Assembly: GCA_003153575.1 (NCBI GenBank)
Contig: PLZW01000035.1
Location: forward strand, 62,001-126,000
Direction of reading: 5' to 3'
Length of the DNA stretch: 64,000 nucleotides
Source of the DNA: Acidimicrobiaceae bacterium
GTDB taxonomy: Bacteria; Actinomycetota; Acidimicrobiia; Acidimicrobiales; RAAP-2
Part shown: piece by piece, positions 36,713 to 45,155 of the stretch
Numbering within the stretch: position 1 is the first letter of the stretch
How the letters are laid out: each line of letters opens with the position of its first letter
Made by a program: the position numbers and the translations under genes
The notes under the pieces: generated by a model
What the model was told of the DNA's origin: nothing
Seen by the model: only the letters and a program-made list of their open reading frames with translations
Databases searched by the model: none

Positions 36713-38457
36713 GCCGGCCCCTCCCCTACGATTCCTGCACGGCGGCGCTTGATGCGCGTAGCGATGAGCGGTGGGCCGAGCACGAGCGCCAGAAAGAGGA
36801 GCGCCCACCCGATGTAGAGCAGTCCCGACGGTCCGATCACGCTTTTGGTGGCGGCGGCGAGGTCGGACCCACAGATGAACCGACCATCGGGGCAGGCCTT
36901 ACGGACGACCTGGCCATTGACGATCGTATATCCCTCGGCGATCTGGTCGGCGGCCAGTCCTGCGGTAGCGGAATCGGAACCCGTGTTCGACCCGGAGGAG
37001 CCAGAGCCACCGTTCGAGGTCGACGTCCCGCCCGCGCCACCGCCCGCGCCACCGCCCGCGCCACCGCCACCGACGTTCGCAACCGCCGTGGTGGCGGTCA
37101 CGCCACCGCCCGCTACCCCGGCGACGACGGGCGCGCCGGGCAGGACGGTCGTGCCATCGACATAGGGATTCTTACAGTTGGCCGCAGTGGGCGGGGGCGG
37201 TTGGACGCCGCCGTTCATCCGGCCGACCGCCAGGAAGTCCTCCTGCACGAGCACCGGCGGCAGGGGCGAATACCCGAGGAAGGACATCCGTGCCTGCCCG
37301 GCACAGGCTAGGTACGCGACGAACTGGCCGAGGGCCTGGCCCTTGGACGTCGGAAACGGCGATGCGATGTTCGGGCCACCGGCACACGCGGTGTGCTGGC
37401 CGGCGGCAAGAGTCGGGGAGCAGGCGGCGACCAGGTAGCTGTACGCCGACAGCGGATAGGCGTTGGCCAACGGGTTGGTGTAGACGCCGGTCAGGTCCTG
37501 GGTGAGGTCGGCGTGGAGGACGGCGGCCTCGAGGGCGGTGGCGACGTTCACCGACGACGGTTGCACGGCACTGCCGTGGGCGTTCACCAACGAAGCCACC
37601 GGGAAGTGGTGGTTGATGGCATAGGCGGTCTCCACGTAGGTGATCGAGCCGACGCTGGCGGCCGAGGCGACGTAGTTGGCGGCGTTGTCGGAACCCACCT
37701 GCGGCACGAACTTCCCGAGGTTCGGGTAGTTGTTCGGATTGTTGACTTGGCCGAGGTCGGACGGGTAGAGCCAGGTGGCACTGGGCAACGCCAGCGGCGA
37801 ACGGGAGAAGTCCGTATTGGCCGTATTGATGTCCGCAGGGTCCTGGTGCAGGAGGTAGTCCGACAGCAGGTAGTTCTCACCGGATGGCTCGCTCCGATAC
37901 ACCGGGATGATCGGCTGGTTGGGCAGGTCGCACTGGTTGGCCGACGGGCAGAGCGCAGGGTTGAGGGCCCGGATGGCCGGGTCGTTCCACGTGGTGATCT
38001 TCCCGAGGAAGATCTTCGATATCACTGTTGCGTCGAGGTTGAGGTTGGTGATCTGACTGCCGTCCTGCCCGTTCAGGTTGAACATGAAGGCCAGACCGCC
38101 GGCCACATCAGGAAAGTACTGGTAGGGCTGGTTCGGCGAACTCTGGGCCTGTCCGGAGCTGTACGGAATGTCCGAGGCTCCGAAGTCGACCTGGTTGGTG
38201 GCGAACTGGTTGAGGCCGATGATCGAGCTCTGCACCTGCCAGTTGATATTCAGGCCGAAGAGCGTGTTGGACGTACCCACCCATTCCTGGATGGCCGCGC
38301 CGGCGAAACTCGAGCCGGTCGATTGCATGTTCGGACTCGCCCCCGCTGGCAGGGCCCCCCAGAGCTGCGAAGCGCCGAGCACGACGAGAAGCACCGCCGT
38401 CACAGCAGCGGCGCGCACCCACCGGGCCGGCCGGTCAGCCGAATTGACCGTTGACAT
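36709..38457 (-). CDS. pstS: Phosphate-binding protein PstS with C-terminal membrane anchor
   Basis: The protein has a signal peptide (VRAAAVTAVLLVVLGASQLWGALPAGAS) and then a PstS fold with the phosphate loop TGSSFAGAAIQEW, FGASDIPYSSG, the IFLGKITTWNDPAI segment and YRSEPSGENYLLSDYL. At 582 residues it is longer than the usual 350-400 because of a Gly/Ser-rich linker and a C-terminal helix (LLYIGWALLFLALVLGPPLIATRIKRRR) that should anchor it. The linker contains three perfect copies of a 12-bp unit (37031-37066, coding Gly-Gly-Ala-Gly) that could vary in number. There is no lipobox. The start overlaps the pstB 3' end by 23 nt. Confidence 0.88.
   Translation of the reverse strand: MSTVNSADRPARWVRAAAVTAVLLVVLGASQLWGALPAGASPNMQSTGSSFAGAAIQEWVGTSNTLFGLNINWQVQSSIIGLNQFATNQVDFGASDIPYSSGQAQSSPNQPYQYFPDVAGGLAFMFNLNGQDGSQITNLNLDATVISKIFLGKITTWNDPAIRALNPALCPSANQCDLPNQPIIPVYRSEPSGENYLLSDYLLHQDPADINTANTDFSRSPLALPSATWLYPSDLGQVNNPNNYPNLGKFVPQVGSDNAANYVASAASVGSITYVETAYAINHHFPVASLVNAHGSAVQPSSVNVATALEAAVLHADLTQDLTGVYTNPLANAYPLSAYSYLVAACSPTLAAGQHTACAGGPNIASPFPTSKGQALGQFVAYLACAGQARMSFLGYSPLPPVLVQEDFLAVGRMNGGVQPPPPTAANCKNPYVDGTTVLPGAPVVAGVAGGGVTATTAVANVGGGGAGGGAGGGAGGTSTSNGGSGSSGSNTGSDSATAGLAADQIAEGYTIVNGQVVRKACPDGRFICGSDLAAATKSVIGPSGLLYIGWALLFLALVLGPPLIATRIKRRRAGIVGEGPA
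37031..37066. repeat. Three copies of a 12-bp tandem repeat inside pstS
   Basis: CCCGCGCCACCG is repeated three times without change (37031-37042, 37043-37054, 37055-37066). On the coding strand it gives a Gly/Ala linker. Copy-number change would keep the frame and change linker length. Confidence 0.85.
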
Positions 38458-39292
38458 AGTCGAACGTCCTTTGGTCGGTGGGATTTCCGAAGATGGTCTC
38501 GGTGCGTCCCGCCTCGATCACCCGTCCGGGTAGATTCTCCTCGGCCAGGAAGAAGGCGCAGTAGTCCGAGACGCGCTGAGCCTGCTGCATGTTGTGGGTC
38601 ACGATCACGACCGTGACCTCGTCGGCGATGTCCTTGATCGTCTCCTCGATCCGCAGTGTGGACGTCGGGTCCAACGCCGAGCACGGTTCGTCCATCAGCA
38701 GTACCCGTGGCTTCACTGCGAGCGCGCGCGCGATGCACAACCGCTGCTGCTGGCCGCCGGACAGGGCACCGCCCAGTTCGCCCAGGCGGTCCTTCACTTC
38801 TTTCCACAGACCGGCCTTGGTCAGCGACGCTTCCACCAGGTCGCCTTTGTCGCCGGCGGAGACCCGCGAGAACCGGAGACCCGCGAGCACGTTCTCGGCG
38901 ATGGTCATGGCAGGAAAGGGATTGGGCTTCTGGAAGACCATGCCGATGTGGCGCCGGGTCTCCATGGCCCGCTGTCCCGGGCCGTAGATATCGAGGCCAT
39001 CGAGTCGCACCGAACCTGCCAATTGCGCGCCCGGCACAACCTCGTGCATCCGATTGAGGATGCGCAGGAACGTGGACTTGCCGCAGCCTGACGGTCCGAT
39101 CAATGCCGTCACCTTGGACTTCTCCATGGTCAACGTCACCCCGGCGAGCACCAGCCGTCCGCTGAACCAGGCGTGCACTCCGTCGGCGTCGATCTGACCG
39201 GCCTCGCCGGAAAAGTCGGTGCCGCGATTGTGCCCGAGGCCACTGACGTCCTCGGGGACCGGAGGTGGCGGCGTGGTGGCGTAGGTGGTCAT
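38435..39292 (-). CDS. pstB: Phosphate ABC transporter ATP-binding protein PstB
   Basis: This is the ATPase of the high-affinity phosphate importer. The Walker A motif GPSGCGKST, the Q-loop FQKPNPFP, the signature LSGGQQQRLCIARAL, the Walker B LLMDEPCSALDP and the H-loop VTHN are all present. The ATG at 39292 gives 285 residues with a 38-residue non-conserved N-terminal extension. It overlaps pstA by 4 nt and pstS by 23 nt, so translation is coupled. Confidence 0.95.
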   Translation of the reverse strand: MTTYATTPPPPVPEDVSGLGHNRGTDFSGEAGQIDADGVHAWFSGRLVLAGVTLTMEKSKVTALIGPSGCGKSTFLRILNRMHEVVPGAQLAGSVRLDGLDIYGPGQRAMETRRHIGMVFQKPNPFPAMTIAENVLAGLRFSRVSAGDKGDLVEASLTKAGLWKEVKDRLGELGGALSGGQQQRLCIARALAVKPRVLLMDEPCSALDPTSTLRIEETIKDIADEVTVVIVTHNMQQAQRVSDYCAFFLAEENLPGRVIEAGRTETIFGNPTDQRTFDYVNGQFG

Positions 39293-40584
39293 TCGGGGCT
39301 CCTCTCGATCGGGATCGGCAGGAAGTAACGGGCCATCATGTCGTCCTCTGTCGGCTGTGCCCGGCCTGACTTCTTGGACTTCGTGCGGGAGAAGTACCGG
39401 GCCAGCACGAAGAGGATGAGCACGATCGACATGAGCACGAAGGCGGCCTGGAATGCGATGTCGATCAGGACCTGCTGGGCGGCATGGGTGTTGGAGAGGA
39501 TGACCAACGGGAGGGCACCCTGATCGTGGACCAAGGGGTTGGCGTTCAGCACCTGGGATCCGAAGGCGGTGAAGATGAGAGGTGCTGTCTCGCCGACGAT
39601 GCGGGCGACGCCGAGGAGTACCGCTGTCACCACACCGGACCGGGCCGTCGGAATGACGACGGACCACACCGTGCGCCACTCGGGGGCGCCGAGGGAGAGG
39701 GATGCCTCGCGCAGGCCGCTCGGCACGACGCGGAGCACCTCTTCCACCACGCGGGTGACCGACGGGAGGAGGATCACCACGAGGGCCAAGGAGGCGGCGA
39801 AGCCCGAATAGTGGAGCACGCCGGTGAAGATGAAGATCGAATAGATGAAGACGCCTGCCACGATCGAGGGCGTCCCGCTCATGGCCGTCACCACCGTACG
39901 GACGAGGCGGGCCGTCCGGCCGGTGCCGACTTCGTTGAGGTAGACGGCGGTAGCGATGGCAAATGGCACTCCCATGAGGGTGGCCATCAACACCTGCTCC
40001 AACGTACCCACGATGGCCTGGAGTACACCTACGTGATTGAGGAGGTTGGGGTCGGAGGCGGCAAGGGTCCTCTGGTCCTTGGTGAAGAGCGCGCTCCAGT
40101 GGATGGACGGGACGGCCTTGTAGGTCACCCAGGCCACGATGAAGATGACGATCCCGATAATGAGTAGGCCGGCGGTCCACACGAGGATGCCCGCGACCCG
40201 GTCGGTCGCCACCTGGCGCTCGATCACCTGGGACGTCCCGAACCACGTGAGCGCCAGGAAACCCGCATACCAGCACACGAGGAAGCCCAAGCCACCGGTG
40301 AGAGAGGTCAGTTGGTAGAAGACGACCCACACCAGGCAGAACGATGAGAGTGCGGAGACCACGATCAGCGCCACGTCCTGCGGGCCCACGGCACCGGGTC
40401 GGATGGGCGTGGGCAGGCGCCTCGGCGCCGGTGGGTCAGGAGTTCCACCGGAAGGATCGCCGGGGCCGCGTGTCGGAGGCACCGGGCGGGAGGGCTGCCG
40501 GGTCGGCAGCGATCCCGTCGACACCGAGGAATTGGCGATCAGGACTCCCGGAGGGGCGGCCTGCATGTCGGCCTCGGAACTCAC
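39289..40584 (-). CDS. pstA: Phosphate ABC transporter permease PstA
   Basis: PstA is the second membrane subunit of the Pst importer. It shows the permease EAA-type loop GLREASLSLGAPEWRTVWSVVIPTARSG and six or more helices. A Pro/Arg-rich cytosolic extension of about 70 residues precedes the first helix, which explains the 431-residue length against the usual 280-300. Two further helices are present before the conserved permease core. The GTG at 40584 overlaps the pstC stop by 4 nt (GTGA). Confidence 0.92.
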   Translation of the reverse strand: MSSEADMQAAPPGVLIANSSVSTGSLPTRQPSRPVPPTRGPGDPSGGTPDPPAPRRLPTPIRPGAVGPQDVALIVVSALSSFCLVWVVFYQLTSLTGGLGFLVCWYAGFLALTWFGTSQVIERQVATDRVAGILVWTAGLLIIGIVIFIVAWVTYKAVPSIHWSALFTKDQRTLAASDPNLLNHVGVLQAIVGTLEQVLMATLMGVPFAIATAVYLNEVGTGRTARLVRTVVTAMSGTPSIVAGVFIYSIFIFTGVLHYSGFAASLALVVILLPSVTRVVEEVLRVVPSGLREASLSLGAPEWRTVWSVVIPTARSGVVTAVLLGVARIVGETAPLIFTAFGSQVLNANPLVHDQGALPLVILSNTHAAQQVLIDIAFQAAFVLMSIVLILFVLARYFSRTKSKKSGRAQPTEDDMMARYFLPIPIERSPE

Positions 40585-41579
40585 AGGTCCACCCCGGCTC
40601 CGCTTCGTGAGCGGTTGACGATCGACGAGGCAGCCAGGTTGATGACCAAGGTGATCACGAAGAGGGTGAAGCCAGCGAGCAGGAGCGCCTGCGTGCCGAG
40701 CTTGCCTCCGGCACCGAAGTTGACCACGATGAACTGGGAGACCGTCGTACCGCCGTGCTGGAGGATGTGAGGGCCGTAGAGGAAGCCTCCGCCCAGGATG
40801 ATGGTGACGGCGATGGTCTCCTCGAGGGCGCGCCCGAGCCCGAGCATGACGGCGCCGATCATGCCACCCCGGCCGAAGGGGATGACCACCGTCCGGATCA
40901 TCTGCCACCGGCTGGCGCCAAGGGCGAGGGCGGCCTCGCGCTCGCCCGGCGGGGCCAGGGAGAAGACCTCCCTGCAGATGGAAGCGACGATGGGCACGAT
41001 CATGATCCCGACTACGAGTCCGGCGATGAAGATCGAAGCATTGAGGGGTGGGCTCGTCACCTTGAAGAACGGGACGAATGCCAGGTGCCGGGAGAGCCAC
41101 GTGCTGAGGCCGACGACATTCGGCTGCAGCTCGAAGATCGCCCACAGACCGAAGATGATGCTGGGGATGGCGGCGGCCAGGTCGACGAGGGCGATGAGCG
41201 AGCGCCGGCTCCTTCGGGGAACGTACTCACTGAGGAAGATGGCGGTGGCGATGGCAACCGGCGTACCGACGATCATGGCCACCATGGCCACTTCGACCGT
41301 GCCGACCAGGGATGCGAACACACCGAATGTCGGATTGTGGCCGAGCGTGTTGAACCCCGAATGGGTGAAGAAGCTGAGTCCCGCCACCCGGAACGCAGGG
41401 AAGCCCTTGTTGATCAGGAAGAAGCCGATGGCGGCCAACAGCACCAGTACACCGAGGCCGGCGATCTGCACCCCCCGCCGGTAGATGCGGTCCGGCATCG
41501 AGTAGTCCCGATTGGGCGTGATGGGCGATGGGGTGACGCCGACCGATCCACCGGGACGCATGTCGAATTCGATGGTCAT
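40581..41579 (-). CDS. pstC: Phosphate ABC transporter permease PstC
   Basis: PstC is the first membrane subunit of the Pst importer. It has six helices, with the loop PPGEREAALALGASRWQMIRTVVIPFGRGGMIGA and ALEETIAVTIILGG. The ATG at 41579 gives 332 residues; the frame start nine codons upstream is a TTG without support. It is the first gene of the Pst operon and is preceded by a PHO box and a TACGAT -10 box, leaving a leader of about 100 nt. No phoU or phoP/phoR gene is in this window. Confidence 0.94.
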   Translation of the reverse strand: MTIEFDMRPGGSVGVTPSPITPNRDYSMPDRIYRRGVQIAGLGVLVLLAAIGFFLINKGFPAFRVAGLSFFTHSGFNTLGHNPTFGVFASLVGTVEVAMVAMIVGTPVAIATAIFLSEYVPRRSRRSLIALVDLAAAIPSIIFGLWAIFELQPNVVGLSTWLSRHLAFVPFFKVTSPPLNASIFIAGLVVGIMIVPIVASICREVFSLAPPGEREAALALGASRWQMIRTVVIPFGRGGMIGAVMLGLGRALEETIAVTIILGGGFLYGPHILQHGGTTVSQFIVVNFGAGGKLGTQALLLAGFTLFVITLVINLAASSIVNRSRSGAGVDL

Positions 41580-41683
41580 CTTGGGGGGGCCTTTCTGGCC
41601 GCTCAACAGCTGCGGTGGTCGCTGTCAGGCTGTGGCTGACGCGGGAGCCGGGCCGTCATCGTGGTCGCTCCGAGCCCACACGC

Positions 41684-41716
41684 ATCGTACGATTCGAAGG
41701 TGAACGTTGGGCAAAC
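41684..41716 (-). promoter_or_regulatory. PHO box and -10 element of the pst operon
   Basis: On the minus strand two consecutive 11-nt units, GTTTGCCCAAC and GTTCACCTTCG (41716-41695), match the direct-repeat units of the actinobacterial PHO box; the second has the perfect GTTCACC core. They are followed after 5 nt by the -10 box TACGAT (41689-41684), so the repeats cover the -35 position. This is the expected layout for PhoP-type activation under phosphate limitation. Confidence 0.7.
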
Positions 41717-41841
41717 GTTTCCCGATGGGTGGGTAATCGTTGTGTGATCAACGCCGCGTCCAGCCTGTTTGTGGCCGCCGGAAGACCGCGTTCCACCCGA
41801 CCCCGACAACTCAGAGGGGCCGGGATCAGATCGGGGAACAG

Positions 41842-42603
41842 TCAGAATCCGAGCAGCTGGCCGCGGGCGGGCGGGACGAGCGCGTGAGGTCCGGCCGGAG
41901 CGTTCCAGACGATTTGGCCGTCCACGATCTTCACCGGGAGGGCCGATGCCTGACCGGTCTGGGTGTAGGGCGCCGCCGCTTCGAGCATGGTGATGGTGCT
42001 GGCGGCTGCGGCGCCCGTCGCCGGATCCGCCTTGCCGATCTGGTCGACGCTGACCCAGTAGAGGTGCTCCCCGCCGCAGGCCACGAAGGTGGCGATCCAG
42101 TGCGCACCTGATCCGGTGGTCCAGAGGACCGGATCGGCAGCCAGCATCGACCGGTCGACCGGGATGGTCGCCACGGGTTCAGATCCCGAGTCCGGCCCCG
42201 CATAGAGCTTGACGCCACTGGGCAGGGTGAAGCCGTCGACGAGGCCGATTCCTCCGTGGGCGGTGATGTGGGCGATGGCCGATTGCGCAGCCTGGTCAGG
42301 AGTAAAGGGCCGGAAGCCGGGCTGGATCCCCGCTGGCTCACCGGCCGGCACGGCGCCGTTGAGGACGTAGTTGCAGCCCTGAAGCGGTATCGCCGGGGGC
42401 CGGACCACCGCGCCGGCGGCGACGGTCGACGTGGTGGTTGCAGAGGATGTGCCTCCGCACGCCGTGGCCACGAACATCAATCCACCGGCCGCAACGCCGG
42501 CCAGTGCCCGCAGAGCCCACTGTCGTGGCCGGTCGGCCGGGCGGGGTTGCACGGACCGACTGAAGCGCCCGTCGGCAATTGCGCTGGGGAGTAGCGGGTT
42601 CAT
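41842..42603 (-). CDS. Putative lipoprotein of unknown function
   Basis: This 253-residue protein has a basic N-terminus and a hydrophobic stretch ending in the lipobox VATAC with Cys49, then a Ser/Thr-rich spacer and a soluble extracytoplasmic domain (about residues 70-250). The mature part contains two further Cys (GCNYVLN and ACGGEHLYWVS) that could form a disulfide. I do not recognise a family. It lies just upstream of the pst promoter on the same strand but is separated from pstC by 262 bp, so it is probably a separate unit. Confidence 0.7.
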   Translation of the reverse strand: MNPLLPSAIADGRFSRSVQPRPADRPRQWALRALAGVAAGGLMFVATACGGTSSATTTSTVAAGAVVRPPAIPLQGCNYVLNGAVPAGEPAGIQPGFRPFTPDQAAQSAIAHITAHGGIGLVDGFTLPSGVKLYAGPDSGSEPVATIPVDRSMLAADPVLWTTGSGAHWIATFVACGGEHLYWVSVDQIGKADPATGAAAASTITMLEAAAPYTQTGQASALPVKIVDGQIVWNAPAGPHALVPPARGQLLGF

Positions 42604-42827
42604 GTTCGTGGGACTCCGTGACCTGTCGGATGGAACGGGATGTGGCCGCCCCAGCTGGTGGACCCTCGGATGAGGAAGCGGGGTCGGACGGCCGCCGGCT
42701 TCGAGCCCCTAAGTTGTGGCACACACGAACCTTGCTGTCAACGCTGCAGGTCGCAGCATTGGCGCCCCGGGCACCTGCCGATCCGGACCCGCGACCGGCG
42801 GCGCGCACACGTCGGACGGGCGGATCG

Positions 42828-42833
42828 TAGAGT
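42828..42833 (+). promoter_or_regulatory. -10 box of the 55-residue gene (leaderless type)
   Basis: TAGAGT is followed by exactly 6 nt and the ATG at 42840. Confidence 0.45.
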
Positions 42834-42839
42834 GCAGGA

Positions 42840-43007
42840 ATGCGCACGGTTGCCGGTCATCTCTGTCGGGCCGTCGTCGTGATGGTGGCGATGGTGGCCG
42901 TCGGTCGGATCCTCAAAGATCTGAGGACTCCCTCCCGCGGCCGCGCCGGCCTGCCCGCCGTGATCGGCGACACCTGGCCACCGGTACCTGTCAAGTCCCC
43001 CCGGTAG
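42840..43007 (+). CDS. Possible small protein of 55 residues
   Basis: The frame MRTVAGHLCRAVVVMVAMVA... has one short hydrophobic segment (about residues 8-22) and a basic, Pro-rich C-terminus ending DTWPPVPVKSPR. It starts with ATG exactly 6 nt after a TAGAGT -10 box and ends in TAG, and no longer gene overlaps it on the plus strand. The leaderless geometry is the main support. It could be a small membrane peptide. No homologue is recognised. Confidence 0.4.
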   Translation: MRTVAGHLCRAVVVMVAMVAVGRILKDLRTPSRGRAGLPAVIGDTWPPVPVKSPR

Positions 43008-43040
43008 GACGACCCCAAAGGGTCCGGCGATCCGGACCGA

Positions 43041-43385
43041 TCACCCGGGCGGGCGCTCCCAGTACGTGGCACCGGTGCACGTACTCACCTGCACCGAATA
43101 CCACTCGTAGAGTTCGTCACGGCCTTGTTGTTGGGCGGCGCGATGCGCGGCGTCGTCTCGCCACGCCGCATGGGCCTCTGGGGTGGCGAACGTGACCAAC
43201 GACACATGGGCACCGTCATCTCCGATGAAGGTGGCGAAGTCGACGAACCCCGGTACCGCCCGTGCCGCAGCGAGCATCGAATCGGCCAGCCGGGCGTAGA
43301 CCTCGTCGGACCCGGCCCTGCGGTTCGACCTGAACACGGTGACCACTTGGCCCTCGGCGAATTCGGGCACAGGTCCGTCGGACAC
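43041..43385 (-). CDS. Antibiotic biosynthesis monooxygenase (ABM)-type small protein
   Basis: This 114-residue protein shows the ABM/dimeric alpha-beta barrel pattern: VVTVFRSNRR, then ADSMLAAARAVPGFVDFATFIGDDGAHVSLVTFATPEAHAAWRDDAAHRAAQQQGRDELYEWYSVQV. Such proteins act as small oxygenases, heme-degrading enzymes or simple stress proteins; no Trp/Asn heme-degradation signature can be assigned here. It uses a GTG start. It is 21 bp downstream of serA on the same strand and may be co-transcribed with it. Confidence 0.75.
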   Translation of the reverse strand: MSDGPVPEFAEGQVVTVFRSNRRAGSDEVYARLADSMLAAARAVPGFVDFATFIGDDGAHVSLVTFATPEAHAAWRDDAAHRAAQQQGRDELYEWYSVQVSTCTGATYWERPPG

Positions 43386-43406
43386 AGCGTGGTCGTCGCT
43401 TCCCGA

Positions 43407-44972
43407 TCAGGTCCGGACCGTGTGGACGTCGCTGATGCCCGGCGCCTCGCGCAGGCTGGCGAGCGCACCGTCCGGAATCTGCCCGTCGGTGGTCAGGACC
43501 ATCAGTGCGGTGTTTCCATTGGCCGAAGGGCCGACGGCCATCGAGGAGATCGACACTCCGGCGTCGCCCAGGATCGTCCCGACCACACCGATCATCCCAG
43601 GACTGTCGTCGTTGCGGACGACGACCATGTCCGGGGCGGGTGGGACCTCGACGGTGTGGTCGTCCAACATCACCAGCCGGGGCTCCGCCCGAGGCCCGGC
43701 CAGCGTTCCGGCCACCGAGTGTCCACCACCCCGCAAGGTGATCAGATTGACGAAATCGTGCGCCGTGACCGTCGACGTCTCCCGGACCTCGAGACCCCGC
43801 TCGGCGGCCAACTGCGGTGCGTTGACATAGGACACCGGCTCAGCGGTGCCCTCGGCGAAGAGCCCCTTCAGGATCGACAGTGTCAGGATCCCGGTACCCG
43901 ATCCGGCCAGTCCCCCCTGGTATTCGATCTCGAGCCCCTCGGGCAGGCCGTCCTCGAGGCAGGCCAGGATGCGTCCGAGCTGTTCGGCCAGACCCATGAA
44001 GGGTCGGACCGTCTCGGACACATCGGTCGCATCGACGTTGACGGCGAACGGCACGAAATCTCCGTCGAGGGCCAGGATGACCTGTTCTGCGATGGTGATG
44101 CCCGCCTTGTCCTGCGCTTCCGCGGTGGAGGCCCCGAGGTGCGGAGCGACGATCACGGACGGTAGATCGAAGAGCGGCGACTCGGTCGTCGGCTCCTTGG
44201 CGAACACATCGAGGCCCGCTCCCTGGACGTTGCCGTTGCGAATGGCGTCAGCCAGCGCATCCTCGTCGACGATGCCACCCCGGGCGGTGTTGATGATGCG
44301 CAGGCCGGGCTTGGCCTTGGCCAGCATGTCCGCGCCCAGCAGGCCGAGGGTCTCCTTGTTCTTCGGGAGATGGACGGTCACGAAGTCCGACTCGCCCATC
44401 AGCTGCTCCAGGCTCATCAGCTCGACACCCATGTGCTTCGCCCGGTCGACCGATACGAAGGGGTCGTAGGCAACGAGACGCATGCCGAACGCCAGCGCTC
44501 TCTGGGCGACGAGCGCCCCGACACGACCGAGTCCGACGACACCGAGTGTCTTGCCGTGGAGTTCCACGCCTTCCCACTTCGACCGCTCCCACTTCCCGGC
44601 CACCAACGCGGCGTGGGCCTGGGGAATGTTCCGGGCCTGGGCCAGCAGGAGCGCCATCGCCTGCTCGGCCGCTGACAGGATGTTGGACTGTGGGGCGTTG
44701 ACGACCATCACGCCGCGTTCGGTCGCCGCGGCGACGTCCACGTTGTCGAGGCCGATCCCGGCCCGACCGACGACGATCAGATCCGTTCCGGCGGCCAGGA
44801 CCTCTGCGGTGACAGTGGTAGCCGAGCGGATCACCAGCGCGTGGGCTCCGGCGATCGTCCCGACCAGCTCCTCAGGGGAGAGCCCCAGCTGGACGTCCAC
44901 TTCGTGGCCGGCCGCGGCCATGAGATCCAGACCCGGCTGGGCCAGCTTTTCGGAGACGAGGACCCTGGCCAT
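43407..44972 (-). CDS. serA: D-3-phosphoglycerate dehydrogenase
   Basis: This enzyme performs the first step of serine biosynthesis, 3-phosphoglycerate to 3-phosphohydroxypyruvate with NAD+. The 521-residue form has the nucleotide-binding motif GVVGLGRVG, catalytic Arg in INTARGG, Glu in FAKEP and His in APHLGAST. An intervening ASB domain (about 310-445) and a C-terminal ACT domain (about 450-520, VVVRNDDSPGMIGVVGTILGDAGVSISSM) follow, as in the mycobacterial enzyme that is inhibited by serine. GAAGGAAA precedes the ATG by about 6 nt, and CATATT at 45035-45030 may be its -10 box. Confidence 0.96.
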   Translation of the reverse strand: MARVLVSEKLAQPGLDLMAAAGHEVDVQLGLSPEELVGTIAGAHALVIRSATTVTAEVLAAGTDLIVVGRAGIGLDNVDVAAATERGVMVVNAPQSNILSAAEQAMALLLAQARNIPQAHAALVAGKWERSKWEGVELHGKTLGVVGLGRVGALVAQRALAFGMRLVAYDPFVSVDRAKHMGVELMSLEQLMGESDFVTVHLPKNKETLGLLGADMLAKAKPGLRIINTARGGIVDEDALADAIRNGNVQGAGLDVFAKEPTTESPLFDLPSVIVAPHLGASTAEAQDKAGITIAEQVILALDGDFVPFAVNVDATDVSETVRPFMGLAEQLGRILACLEDGLPEGLEIEYQGGLAGSGTGILTLSILKGLFAEGTAEPVSYVNAPQLAAERGLEVRETSTVTAHDFVNLITLRGGGHSVAGTLAGPRAEPRLVMLDDHTVEVPPAPDMVVVRNDDSPGMIGVVGTILGDAGVSISSMAVGPSANGNTALMVLTTDGQIPDGALASLREAPGISDVHTVRT

Positions 44973-45155
44973 GGTGTTTCCTTCCGGTTGGAGATCGGCG
45001 GTCGTCGGGCGACCACGGTTCGTGGAGCGAATATGTGGCTTGCCGCGAGCGCCGGGGCACGCGGTTCGCCTTGGTACCGCCAGCAGTCCCTACAGCATGA
45101 CCGTCCGGACACCCTGTGGGCCAACCGGCTGGTCGCTGACCTTCCGACAGTTGGC

